A program made the position numbers and the translations under genes. A DNA stretch of 64,000 nt from Norana najaformis (taxonomy: Eukaryota; Annelida; Clitellata; Crassiclitellata; Hormogastridae): positions 31,572,005 to 31,636,004 of the forward strand of contig OZ029917.1 of NCBI GenBank assembly GCA_964023275.1. The letters are read 5' to 3'. Under the pieces are notes generated by a model. That model did no database searches. It had not been told where the DNA came from and saw only the letters and a list, made by a program, of their open reading frames with translations. This document shows positions 20,691-31,634 of the stretch, piece after piece; positions within the stretch are counted from its first letter, which is position 1; each line of letters opens with the position of its first letter.

Positions 20691-23450
20691 TATGGTGTTG
20701 CTTGGTTGTCCTAGTGACAGCTGGAGCAAGTGAATTTTGGATGAGTTGAATACGCTTAATTAGAGAATTCAACATGTCTTTGATGTGTGTAAGCCGGGTG
20801 TAGTCTGTTTTAAGATTCATACGACATGTATTGATTGGTTTGTTTCGAGTCCATCTATTTTCCAGATCCTTAAGATATGTTAAATATTAGCGTGAGTAGA
20901 TCTGTTGTTGTATATAATGTGTGTTTTCCTTAGTAAATAATTTATGATGTAAATATTAGGTTGGCTGATTGTTCAGTTTTGTTCTAATAATTCAGCTGAA
21001 GCGGCGTTGTTGGGGTAGGGTGTGAAATTGGGTGGACAGATGTGGGATTGGATTGCGCGACGTATTTTCAATGGCTGCTTTAAATACACACTTGTGCTCA
21101 GAAGTAGTGAGTGATCTGCAATGTTTATATTTCTGTCAAACGACGATAAGATTCTTAAGTTCACAAATTCACCGTTCCTCGTAAGTATATAAAGATCGGT
21201 ATTTATGAATGAACACTGTTTGCTAATTGATGTAGGCCTATATATACAGATATATAATTTTATATATACATATAGTTGATGTAGGCCTATATATACATGT
21301 ATATATGCACAGTGCAATTCCTTAGAAAATGTAGCATTAATAGTTTAAGTAGTTGTGAAGTTGCTTTTATTTAGGCTAACACATAATCAAAGACTGCTCT
21401 TCACATTGTAATGTATAAACTATTTGTATTCTATGAATGCTTTTGCTGATTAATTTATATAATTCTGTTCACTGCAATTAGCTTAGAGGATGTAATAGTT
21501 TGAGCATTTGTAAAAGTACTTAACAAGGCTGTTCTTGTTAAAGCCAACTAAAAGATGTCAACGACCAAGAATGCCATAAGATGTCGTTAAACTGGCAGCT
21601 GAATATGAAACAATAAAAAAACTCGGACCCGCTCTATTTCGCTTGTCTTAGCCAACTGAGATACAGCGTAGCGGGATGGAACAGAGCCTCTGGAACAGAG
21701 TTCAGTTCAAATCTACTGATGTTCCACTAGAACATTCCACATTTCAGCGGTTGACCACTCTTCAGTAACTGTTTCAAAGTGAATCATTCCACCAATAACT
21801 GGTGGGGTATTACTCATTATGAACGGTGAACCATTCCTTCCAAAACTAGTGGAACATTCCACCTCTACCTCCGCGAAAGTCCTTCTGTTCTCGACTTTTC
21901 GATGACTCTAATCCATGACCGAACTTGAATTCCGGATAGCTGGCCGTCACGTGTGACCATAGCTATTCGTCGAATTTCGAACCTCAGCCCTTTGATTGCT
22001 CCGCCTGCGTCGTTGGCTAAATCGTCCACCAGTGTTTAATTCTTCCGTTGAATATTCGTAACCAGAGGATATGCGAATTCCACCTCGCTGGTTACTATAT
22101 ACTGTATAGTGTCAACGATCTTTCAAAGTGTCAATCGAGCGGGCTTAGAATCGTCGGCTTGCCCGATTCGCAGCGTAGCGTTAACTCGAGAAAAGGCATA
22201 CAGTCTTTTGATTTTCAGAATTAAAAATTAAAAGAATAGTTCAATCATAACTTCAGCCTGCCTGCCCGCAGGCCGTCAGCCGATCACACCACCCCATCAT
22301 GTGTTTGATGCATGCCAGGCAGCACGTGATCTGCGCGTGCACAAACATATAAATATGACCCATGAATATTTTCTATACAAACGCTCGCTTAAAACTTGCT
22401 GACTAAACAGCTTAATATTTCGTTCATAGGCAGCGTTAGCATATTGCAAAAGTTTTGCTGTAAGGTCCACTTATTAGCTTCTACAGAGTTTTAATTGTTT
22501 GCTTGATAATTAAATCTTGGTAGAGATCAATTTTTGCGCTGTTTACTACGGGCCAAAGGTAATCAATGGCTGCTCAAATCTCTATACAACTTGCAGTGAC
22601 GATAAATTTTCCACCGAAACAATACGCCAGCTGTAGTTAGATACATAGATCTGATCAGCTACTGCTAGACAATAGACAAGTGTAGTCAATCCATTTGATT
22701 AATCGATTGTTGTTTCCGCGGCCATCTTCAATGTTTTGATAATAATATGGCGTACAAATTAGCAACAACAAATGAATCACGGGCACGTGTTGCTCATACT
22801 GTCTCTGGACTACACGTTATTCCCCAAGAATAGACAAGTCGTAGCCTATTCACTGTATGCAACGATAGCGCAGAACGCTGTCACGGTGTCTAACACAAGC
22901 GCCTATAATGCGCTGCGCTGCTTCTACAGAGAGGCCTAAGTGTTCTACCTGCGGTTGCTAAATGCCTCAAGCAGGCCTATGTTCCGGTTGGTTGAACAAA
23001 GTACTCTGCCTCGGCGTTATCACCTGTATGTCATTCATTACTGACCCATATTACATTCAGAGGCGTGTCTACGAGTGTACACATAGTCCTACATATCTTA
23101 ATTAAGGCAAGAAAGCACCATGCGACCTATACCAAGACCTTAAAGTGGTAATTGGAAAAATATATGAACCGTCTGGGTGTGAGCAACGTATTGCTCGCTT
23201 TGTAGGTGGGATAATGGGTGATTACTGAGGCTTCAGTCTTCCAACATTGACGCTAGATTCATGTTAAGAAAATATTAAGAATATATTAGGAATAAGTTAG
23301 TGTGTTGTCTGTAGTCATGGTAAACGTCGACTCGTTTAAAGTGCTCTCTTGGTGTTTGTTCTTCCGCCTGAAGACCCTTCAACTACAGATGAACTTACAA
23401 AGTGAGTCACTCAGTAAACGATTATCATACTAATTATCGGCCAATGTATT
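20691..23450. other. Unassigned DNA, no gene seen
   Basis: 2.7 kb without a convincing coding frame. Notable only are two related words in opposite context, CCACTAGAACATTCCAC near 21727 and CTAGTGGAACATTCCACC near 21849, in which GAACATTC-type heat-shock-element half sites are repeated. The function is unknown. Confidence 0.45.
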
Positions 23451-23504
23451 CCTAGAGCGCACACGGAGACCTTAAATGGCTTAAATGTAAATGTACATAT
23501 TTTT

Positions 23505-23700
23505 CTATAGCGACCGTTTGGCTTCGACTCTGCTCATTTTCAATAAGTTTATCTGGTGAAATCCTTCATCACCGCTGCCCGTTTTTTGAATCTCGGGCTA
23601 GCATGGTCCGTACACGGTGACCTTAATTACAGCCATTCTTCAAACGGGCAGCGGTGATGAAGGAGCACACCCGATAAGTTCGTTAAAAAAATCAGCATTT
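23505..23700. mobile_element. SINE copies arranged head-to-head (fold-back)
   Basis: The left half (23505-23581) is the tail of the SINE also seen at 27.0 and 35.3 kb in minus orientation (CTATAGCGACCG...). The right half (from about 23588) is the body in plus orientation. A perfect 20-bp inverted repeat joins TCCTTCATCACCGCTGCCCG (23562-23581) with 23645-23664. Confidence 0.75.
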
Positions 23701-24687
23701 TTTCACGCGACTTTTTAAAAAAAGCAGACCTATCCTCATGTTATGCATACCTTTGGTACGCAAGGTATACATACTACAACATTCTTGACTCTGCTAGAAA
23801 AACAGCATAGCCCTAGGTCTACTTGAAATCATGTTTTTTTCAAAACGCCTATCGTATTAGGCTTACGTTAGGAAATACACGTTTAGCGACCTGTTTTTTC
23901 CCGATGTCTTGCAGGTGAGTTTATACAAAAGCTTGCGTTTCGCCATCGAAGTTCTTGGCTGCTCCACTTGAATGTAATGCGTGCTGCCTTGTGAATGTGC
24001 AGCGTGTAAGAGTCCAGCGGCTTACGCGGCTTTTCAGCCCCAGGGGGGTCCAGTACCTGGATAAGAATCGAGGGGGTCTAGGACAGCAAGCTCCAGAGGC
24101 GTGAAACCCCTAACGACTAGAGGCTCTTGGGAGCGTCATACTGTAAGTTCTCCTGGCATGGTACGGGGCGAAACCCCAGAAGTGAAAATGCTTAACCTAT
24201 AAAATTTCTCTTTGCGGAATCGGTAATGTTCGCCAGCAAATGGGAGCAGATTAGGAGGAGTCAGTATTCCATGTGAAGCAGCGATGAAGGCGGAGCATCG
24301 CTTAAGCAGCGTTCCATTGAGTTGTCGAGTGTCAGGTGGTTCGAATTCGTACGACCTGTTGCGGTGGAGGGTTACTTTAAGCGTATGAGTTTCGTTTCAA
24401 TCCAAACAGTCTAGTCGTGGTATTCGTTTTGGACATACTTCTAGCAACTAAGGAACACGGAATTAGTGGATTTAACAAACTCAGAGTAAAAACTCGTAGT
24501 ACACTCAGTTCATACTTCGAGCAGGCATTGTTTCGAATTCGTGTCTGAAGTTTAGTTTCACCTTTTGACCCTATCACTAGTCTGGAGAACATCTGCTCGT
24601 TAAAGAAACAAGATCAGGACGAAAGACTGAGGCATAGTTCTACTAATGATAAACCCTACGTTGACACGGTGACAGAGATGTCACCAT
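23701..24687. other. Unassigned DNA, no gene seen
   Basis: Includes a GC-rich stretch near 24010-24180 with GGGG/CCCC runs. It has no recognised RNA or coding gene. Confidence 0.45.
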
Positions 24688-24859
24688 TTGACCTATGTGA
24701 CCTGGGTTAAAATCTGGGCCTGCTTTGAGAATGTTGACGCAGGTGGCCTTGTAGGCTTACTTTGTCATTCAGTGGCAACATTAAACAGGCTAGTAATCGA
24801 ATATGTGAAAACAGCCTGGATAATACGGGGGCGGGCGGGTACGCCTAAATATTTCATCG

Positions 24860-24960
24860 GATCTACACAAATCTCAACAGTGATGGCCTTGGCCTCAGGA
24901 GGGGTTTGGATCTCAAGACCCCCGGCAGGGTACGCCACTGCAAAAGTCGTGTGAGAAATG
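24860..24960. repeat. Dispersed repeat, copy 1
   Basis: Shares ATGG(C/T)CTTGGCC(T/C)CAG and CGCCACTGCAA(A/G)AG(T)CGTG with 25840-25950. It is probably the end of a SINE-like retroposon of unknown family. Confidence 0.5.
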
Positions 24961-25839
24961 CGGGGTTGTACTTGTAGACCATTTAGATTTTATTGTATTA
25001 AGAGAAACTACTATTTAAAGCGTTCCACTGCACAAATATTTTTGAGACGAGGTTTAAAAGGAACTGAGGAAGCCACTCTTTGCTACCGGATCCTTTGACT
25101 GGACAGGGCTTACACAAAAAGGGATGCCGGGTAATCTCACGACGATGTCTTTCTATAAACAATAAGACTCTGCATGTGGTTTACAGCTTCAGATTTAAAG
25201 ACCGATACAGGGGTACATATCAATGATGAGAGTCCAAAGGACGTTATTCTCATGTTACATGGCTAAACTAGAACTGTCTACATTACTTGCCAATCAACTG
25301 ACCTGAACTTTGACGCAGCCTTTTCTGAACGTTGAACGTTGGCAGATGATAAGAATGTCCAGTTGTGCAAGGCCACAAATAGCCTATATATATTACATAT
25401 ATATATATATTACATATATATATAGTGTATATGTGTTATAATTGACTACTGAAATTTGCTCTTGGCTTTACATTTTTGCCTGATTAGATCTGGTGGATCC
25501 TCGCTTCGGTTCTTTTGTATCTTCGCTTCGGTTCTTTTGTATCTGTGTTCTGTTAAGTTGGCCTACATTAAACTTTAGACTACGTGTATGTACTGTAGAC
25601 CACGTGCTGCATGATAAAGTATTCAACTGTACTGGTGACATGACAGCATAGACCCTATACAGTTATATATGTGTTGTATAGGCCGAAAGCATTGGCCTAC
25701 TGTCTTGATATCATATTAGCATAGGCTGCTTTTCTCGCAAGCTCTCTCTCTCTCTCGCTTTCGCTAAGTATATATCTATCTCTGTCTCTAGTTCTCTGTG
25801 TATATACATATACACGCGCACACACATACACTATATATA
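24961..25839. other. Unassigned DNA with microsatellites
   Basis: No gene is seen. Short AT-rich microsatellites lie at 25385-25430, a tandem pair of TCGCTTCGGTTCTTTTGTAT at 25500-25540, and a CT tract at 25740-25758. Confidence 0.5.
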
Positions 25840-25950
25840 TATACAGATCTACACGAATATCAAGAGGGATGGTCTTGGCCCCAGTGGGGTTCCGAACTCC
25901 AGCAGGATTCGCCGGCCAGGTGCGCCACTGCAAGAGTCGTGCAAGAAATA
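25840..25950. repeat. Dispersed repeat, copy 2
   Basis: Second copy of the repeat at 24860-24960, also followed by an AT tract. Confidence 0.5.
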
Positions 25951-25989
25951 TATATATTTATATATTATATATATATTATATATATATAC

Positions 25990-26345
25990 TCTCCTTACAA
26001 GCAAGACCCGCTCACCTAATCAACCTACTTACCTTTCGTCTTGCAGCGCTACCTGCCATTCAGATCTCTGCGATCAGCTACACAACCTCGTTTTTTTCGC
26101 TGACATCAGATGCTCTCGGTCTGAATTCTCCCTTTGCGAATTTAGCCATTCTGCACCAGTCAGCTGGAATAGTCTACCTGTGCACATTCTTCACAACAGT
26201 ATTTTACTGGGCATATTCATAAAGCGGCTTAAGACCTATTTGTACCCTCTTTCATCTGTGGTCCGACCGCTTTGATCGACCCACGCCTACAATTCAGCTG
26301 ACGGACACATGGCCGTTAACAAATGCTTACTAACTTACTTACTTA
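25990..26345 (+). mobile_element. CR1-like LINE 3' end with (CTTA)n tail
   Basis: Homologous to 38.4-38.77 kb over its length (CCAATCAACCT-like, CATTCAGATCTCTGCG, CATATTCATAAAGCGGCTTA). It ends GGACACATGGCCGTTAACAA and ACTTACTTACTTA. The coding end is decayed. Confidence 0.72.
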
Positions 26346-27022
26346 TATATATAAGGGCTATGCATTTATTTGACTAAGTTAAAGTACACGGCTGCATAAG
26401 TCCTTACACGAGAATAAATGATCTTGTGCTTATGTAATCTGTGACCCTGCCTCGGCTGCGCTCAGGCGTTTCGCTGTGTTGTCCGGCGCCTAACCGCTCG
26501 GCTGCCTGACCCCCCGCCCTCTCTTATTCATACACAGGCATCTAGTGGCCCCAGGAACACCGTTAGCACGTCCGCGCCGTATTCGACTGGGCCGGTAAAG
26601 CGTACGCCCTGAATCAGGCAGTATGAGCTTGTCGTATCTTAGAAGAAGTTATAAGACCCTTCAGCGACCCATACGAGAATTCTTACTCGAGTCGGATTTA
26701 GTCTAACGGTGTTGTTTCCGAAGGTCGGCCATGGTGGTGGAATTTATTCAGAGAAGCTGGTACTACGTGTGGCTGTCGTCTGCGTAGCCGCTACAGGTAG
26801 GTCTAGCTATGGCGGCTAATGTCTTTCATGTGTTTGCTTGGCACCTATTCGTTTTGCAGCGACAGGCCTAGACATGTAACACTGTGCATGCAGGTAACAG
26901 GCACACAGCGCAGGCGTCCCTTCGCTGGCAGCTAGTTTCAGTAAGTAAGCCACTTGCAAAAGATTCTGAGTGAGGTGGTGTTGAAGGTTTGAATGAACAG
27001 CGTATCGTAATGTACGTGGTTT
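26346..27022. other. Unassigned DNA, locally GC-rich
   Basis: No gene is seen. A GC-rich patch lies at 26440-26620. Confidence 0.45.
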
Positions 27023-27225
27023 ACTATAGCGACCATATGTCCCCGACCCTGCTCATTTTCAATGAATTTATCGAGTGAGATCCTTCACCACCGCTACCCG
27101 TGTGAATGGGCGCCACGCCATTTAAGGTCCCCGAGTACAGACCGCGCTAGCCCGATATTTAAATCTCTGAAATATAGCCACGACCGGTATGCGAACGGGC
27201 ATCCTCAGGCGCAGAATCATGAAGT
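27023..27225 (-). mobile_element. tRNA-derived SINE
   Basis: Read on the minus strand: a B-box-like CCCGTTCGCATACCGG, then TTTCAGAGATTTAAATATCG, a body with CTTAAATGGCGTGGCGCC and GTGGTGAAGGATCTCAC, and the end GGTCGCTATAG. It belongs to the same family as 35.33-35.53 kb (+) and the fold-back at 23.5 kb. Confidence 0.75.
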
Positions 27226-27419
27226 TGGTGGTCAATCTGATGAAACTCTGAATTCTGGATGTGGGCTTAGGAGGGTTGGCAATAAGGCCCGATCCAGAGG
27301 CAATCCGGCAGTGGCCCCCATTTGATTTTGGAAGGGAGGCACACCATTGAGTTGCCCCTCCATAAACTGAATAGGCCGATGGCTTTCTACTAAACTTATA
27401 AAGCAAATAGGGTAAAATA

Positions 27420-28045
27420 AAATGGGAAACTAAATATGCATTAAGATTTCGCAATAAAGATAAAAAATCTGGAAAAGTTAGAAATGAAATAAAATCTGGG
27501 AAAGTAAAGAACGTAAAAGAAATCGAGAAAAGTAAAGTAGTATAAAACCTGGATAACCAGAAAGTTCATAAAATCTGAGAAAATTAAAAAGTCATAAAAG
27601 TATGGGAAAATTAAAAAGGTAATAAAATTTAGAAAATTGAAAAGGGTCTTAGAAATCTTGGAAAATAAAAAGTCATGAAAATCTGGGAAAGAAGAAACGG
27701 TTATAAATATCTTGGAAAATAAGTAAGGTTATAAAAATCTTGGAAAATAAATAAGGTTGTAAAAATCTTGGAAAATAAATAAGGTTATGAAAACCTTGGA
27801 AAATAAATAAGATTATAAAAATCTTGGAAAATAAATAAGGTTATAAAAATCTTGGAAAATAAGCAAGGTTATAAAAATCTGAGAAAGGAAAAAGTCATAA
27901 AAATCTGAGAAAGTAAACACTTTTGAAGTCTGGGAAAGTAAAGGGTCATGAAAATTTGGAAAAGTAAAATGGCATAGAAGTCTGGAAAATGGAGAAGGTC
28001 ATAATTTTTGGAAAATGAAAGGTCATAAAAATCTTGGAAAGCGCA
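27420..28045. repeat. 28-bp AT-rich tandem array
   Basis: About 22 diverged copies of a 28-bp unit close to AAAATCTTGGAAAATAAATA plus AGGTTATA. It is most regular at 27700-27880 and degenerates towards both ends. Confidence 0.88.
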
Positions 28046-28279
28046 TTTATTTGCTTATTCCATGTTTAATTATTTCAGTTTACTGGAATACAGGCAAAAT
28101 AATGACGGTTAATTTCTAAGATAAGTAAAATTACCACTAAAAATTAAACGCAATTTGTCAATATCAGATACTACACTTGTTTACATGCCTCTACATTTCC
28201 TCAGAGAATTGGTTCCAAGAAGCAAATGCAACCACAGCTTAAACTTCCCAGCTTATGTAGATTCTAATTACCGACCGCA

Positions 28280-28545
28280 AAAGGATCGTAAGCTCGAGAT
28301 TTCTACAGCACCCAACGAAAGCTAAGTCGAGGGAACCAGCTTATTCACAGGTGCTCAGTCAAACAAAATCGATAGGCAAGAAGGGTTGGGTTTCCGGTCA
28401 AGATCCAAGAGTCGGGCAGGCAGGCAGGCAGGCGGCGATGGTGGGTGGTGTTTGGAATTTGATCTGCAGGATAGATGAGAGGAAGAAGAGTGGGAGCCAA
28501 GCGGCGTGGTATTCCACAGAAGGTCACCCATCCTAGTTAAAACTG
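28280..28545 (-). mobile_element. L2-type LINE 3' tail
   Basis: Minus-strand copy of the tail seen at 19.3 and 59.1 kb, with GAGATTTCTACAGCACCCAA and ACCAGCTTATTCACAGGTGC on the + strand. The CAGGCAGGCAGG run at 28417-28434 is a local expansion. Confidence 0.68.
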
Positions 28546-30620
28546 GGTCGGTATCGGTTTCTTAAGTCGGTGTGGGGTTTTGGGTTTTTCTCAGTTTTTC
28601 TGAAACTCGGTCTGGTATCCGTTAAACCGATCCATCACTAATTAATCTAAGTACTAAGTGGGCTCGATGTTATTTAATTTCGCTTCGGCTACCAACGTCA
28701 TTTCAACAAAATCACACAGCCACCAATTTCCTATATAGGGTAATCGCGTCATCAATAAAATCTTCTCTTCTCACTAACATCCAACCAAAGTTCTAAGGTC
28801 CAATGAAAACAACATCTGCGGACCTTGCTGGTACAAAATACCGGATGACGTCTGCAAATGGCTCGGGATGAACCGGATACCTCTATGTTTTTCTAAAAAA
28901 ATAATCTAGGCCAGCTTCCATAGCAGCGGCTTACAACTATTGCTGAGTTTCAGTTAACGTATGCAGCCTGTGTGACTGAGGCCTATGACAACTGGCTTGT
29001 ATTAGAGTGGGCTTAACAGCTGTATGACGACCTAGCTGCTGAATGCCTGCATGTGTAGAAACAGGCTGTTGGATTCTCTATGCCATCGGTTGTGATACGC
29101 TCTCTTAGATATGATACTGAACTGTTTGAACAGTGACGCCTTTGACTTATTCCTAAAAGGCACGATACAGATATCCAGTTACATTGACCCCTCCATTACA
29201 GTCACTACAAGATCACTTTGAATACGTCCAGTTACGAAGAGCAGCTGCCAGGCATATTCACTTTTATCTGCCGTATATGAGGAAGCAGACTCCTATTCTG
29301 ACATATAATGTCCTTAAATGTCATTTCCCGCATTAAGTCGTTTTCAATTGAAAGTAGTGCAAGGGAAGATAGACGTCAAGAAATAATGTGAATATGTTTA
29401 GCTCTAATGCACAGTTGGCAGTTGGGGGCCTAGGGATGCGAGAGTGCCTAAGGCCTACGACAACCTTAAAACGGTCCTGATTCAAATGACGCATACTTTG
29501 TAATACGAGACTCTGCTTATGCAACGGCTGAACCTAGGGATTATCGGGTTACTCGAAAATACCAGCTACAGGCAGTTGTTATGAAGTTGTTCTGAGCAGT
29601 TGCTGGCATTTAATCATGCAACACTTCATCACGCGACACTTAATGACCTCCTTATTGACCATGAAAACAGTTGAAAACAGAAAACAAGAAAAATTAACAA
29701 ATTGTATGCTTTTTTATTATGTTAAACGCATGAATGATGAGCAGTGCTACGCACGTGAACTGGAAGAATAGCGTTCGGGAACGCCAAGGGGGAACTGATT
29801 TTTAACTTGGATCAGATGCCATGCTCTTGTAGAAAGTTGCGTCTTTTCTACCAGGCAACTGTAACAGGACGTACTTCAAAATAGATTGCATATAGCTGTT
29901 GCTAAAATCACTGTAAATGCCCATCAGTTAGCCAAAACTTGGACCTGGCCAACCCATCCAGTATCTCGTTTCAACCCAGTGGCATGAAGCGACCTCGATC
30001 AGGTCCCGAATCCAGCAATATCACAACGTAAGACTTCGCTTTTTGCACAAAGTTCTAACTTCGATATTGCACAAACTTTTAGCGGTTGACAAAAATATTT
30101 ATCTTTGTTTAGGAGACCTACTTACTGACGTGATTAAATGTCTGAGTGATTAAGCGTCGCGTGCTTGTCACGTGTCTGCATGATTAAATGTTAGTGATGT
30201 AGTGTAGCGTGATTAACTGTCGCTATGCCGTTCTGTTATTCGTGTTTAATAAGGAATGGCAGCTGGCATTGTCTCTGATTTTCTTGGCATGTGTAAGTTA
30301 ATAGGCCTATACTGTAGTTATTCATGCTCATAGCAATCGAAGACATTTGCAAATCTTTAGCGTGCTGTTTATTTAATATTGTTTTTGAACGCCGTTTCTG
30401 CAGTCGCACCGAATAATCGGAGAATTGATTTCAGAGGGAAAATAAAATAACATCAGGCATCAGGTAGATACCAGACGACCTAGAAATAGCGAACAACACG
30501 CCAGTAATTGAATCATAGACGTTAAGCCAGGTTACTTTATTAGCCACGTGAGACTGTGGCTTATCAGTACTGCCAGTGGACTTACCTTGTCAACGAAACG
30601 GTGGAACCACCTTTCTGAAA
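28546..30620. other. Unassigned DNA, no gene seen
   Basis: Two kilobases between LINE debris and the glycosyltransferase units. Short frames only, none recognisable. Confidence 0.45.
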
Positions 30621-30623
30621 GAC

Positions 30624-30688
30624 TCTCTCTCTCTCTCTCTCTCTCTCTCCTCCTCCTCCTCCTCCTCCTCCTCTCTCTCTCTCTCTAA
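30624..30688. repeat. (CT)n/(CTC)n microsatellite
   Basis: CT dinucleotides, then CTC trinucleotides, then CT again, reading as Ser/Leu repeats in a short spurious frame. Confidence 0.95.
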
Positions 30689-30824
30689 CCTAACGAAAAT
30701 CAAACCGTCAGCTCTGGATTGGCTGAACACTATACTGCCAGGATACGTTAAAGATCCCAAACTCAGTCTGCAGGCGATAAAGCTGCAGTTATTTGGCCAC
30801 CCGCTGTACCTCTCCTTGCATCGA

Positions 30825-30960
30825 TTATATTGAGTCGGCCGGCTGCCAGGAAATTTCGCTTCCAGGTCGATATTTCGAGTTGAGATATTGTTTGCTTCTT
30901 TTCACAGTTGAACGCTAGGTGGCGCATGGCCGTATGGTAAGGCTTGGCCTTTCACACCGT
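30825..30960. repeat. Duplicated segment upstream of gene 1
   Basis: Matches 49320-49440 (AGGAAATTTCGC..CAGGTCGATA, GTATGGTAAGG). It marks the left part of the duplicated unit, about 0.8 kb before the first glycosyltransferase gene. Confidence 0.7.
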
Positions 30961-31194
30961 TGCTTCCGCTATTCGAACAAATTGGTTCTATTCAAAGATG
31001 GATTAAGAGGGTTTATAATGATACTAGAACCAGACCAATCTCCATCTGTATAATACGCAGTATATTAATCGAATTTTCTCATGCTTAGCTCGCTGTGCAT
31101 TCGAAAGAATTTCATGCCAGATGCCGACGATATTCAGAATGCAGATCAAAACGGCCTGATAAAATAAGCAGAGGCTAACGATGGGTTCGAGTAA

Positions 31195-31432
31195 TTTAGT
31201 TGATCGTTTATTTTTCAGATGTTGTGAAGTTCCAAGCAGTCTCTACGGTTCTTCTTCCATGAACATCACTGACGCGAGCTAGCTTGTATACAACGGCAGA
31301 GCACGAATCATCATTGTTAAGGTGGTTAATGATTATATCGTACTCTCCCTTATAAAGTTTCACACCAGCTGAGTCAGCATGGTCACCGCCAACACGTATA
31401 GGCTGTTGAAAATGCCCCTTATGTTGCGCCAG
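31195..31432 (+). promoter_or_regulatory. Conserved upstream block and candidate 5' non-coding exon of gene 1
   Basis: AGATGTTGTGAAGTTCCAAG at 31219-31238 is conserved as similar words at 39569 and 54504, upstream of all three genes. The block ends at TTATGTTGCGCCAG followed by GTAACC. The corresponding site of gene 3 is TTATGTTGCTCCAG followed by GTAAAC. Both are good splice donors, so this looks like a promoter plus first exon. The transcription start is not visible. Confidence 0.5.
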
Positions 31433-31611
31433 GTAACCAAGGCGCTTTTACAGCTGGGTACTGTATACAGTCAGAAGAAGCGTTTGATGCATGATAAGGC
31501 ATTAAGTTAGAGCTCGACTACTGAGATGAGACCAGCACATTCATTCTTACTGTAGGTCCATAGTTTTTTGTAACACAGATATCTCTAAAATTCCGTATTT
31601 TGGTTTTTCAG
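31433..31611 (+). other. Candidate 5'UTR intron of gene 1
   Basis: Donor CAG/GTAACC at 31432/31433 and acceptor TTTTGGTTTTTCAG at 31598-31611 delimit 179 bp. Splicing joins an upstream ATG (31412) to a frame that stops with TGA at 31633-31635. That TGA overlaps the main start codon ATG at 31635. This is inference from splice motifs and from the conserved donor in gene 3. Confidence 0.45.
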
Positions 31612-31634
31612 GTCCAGCCAGTTGTATCGTTCTG

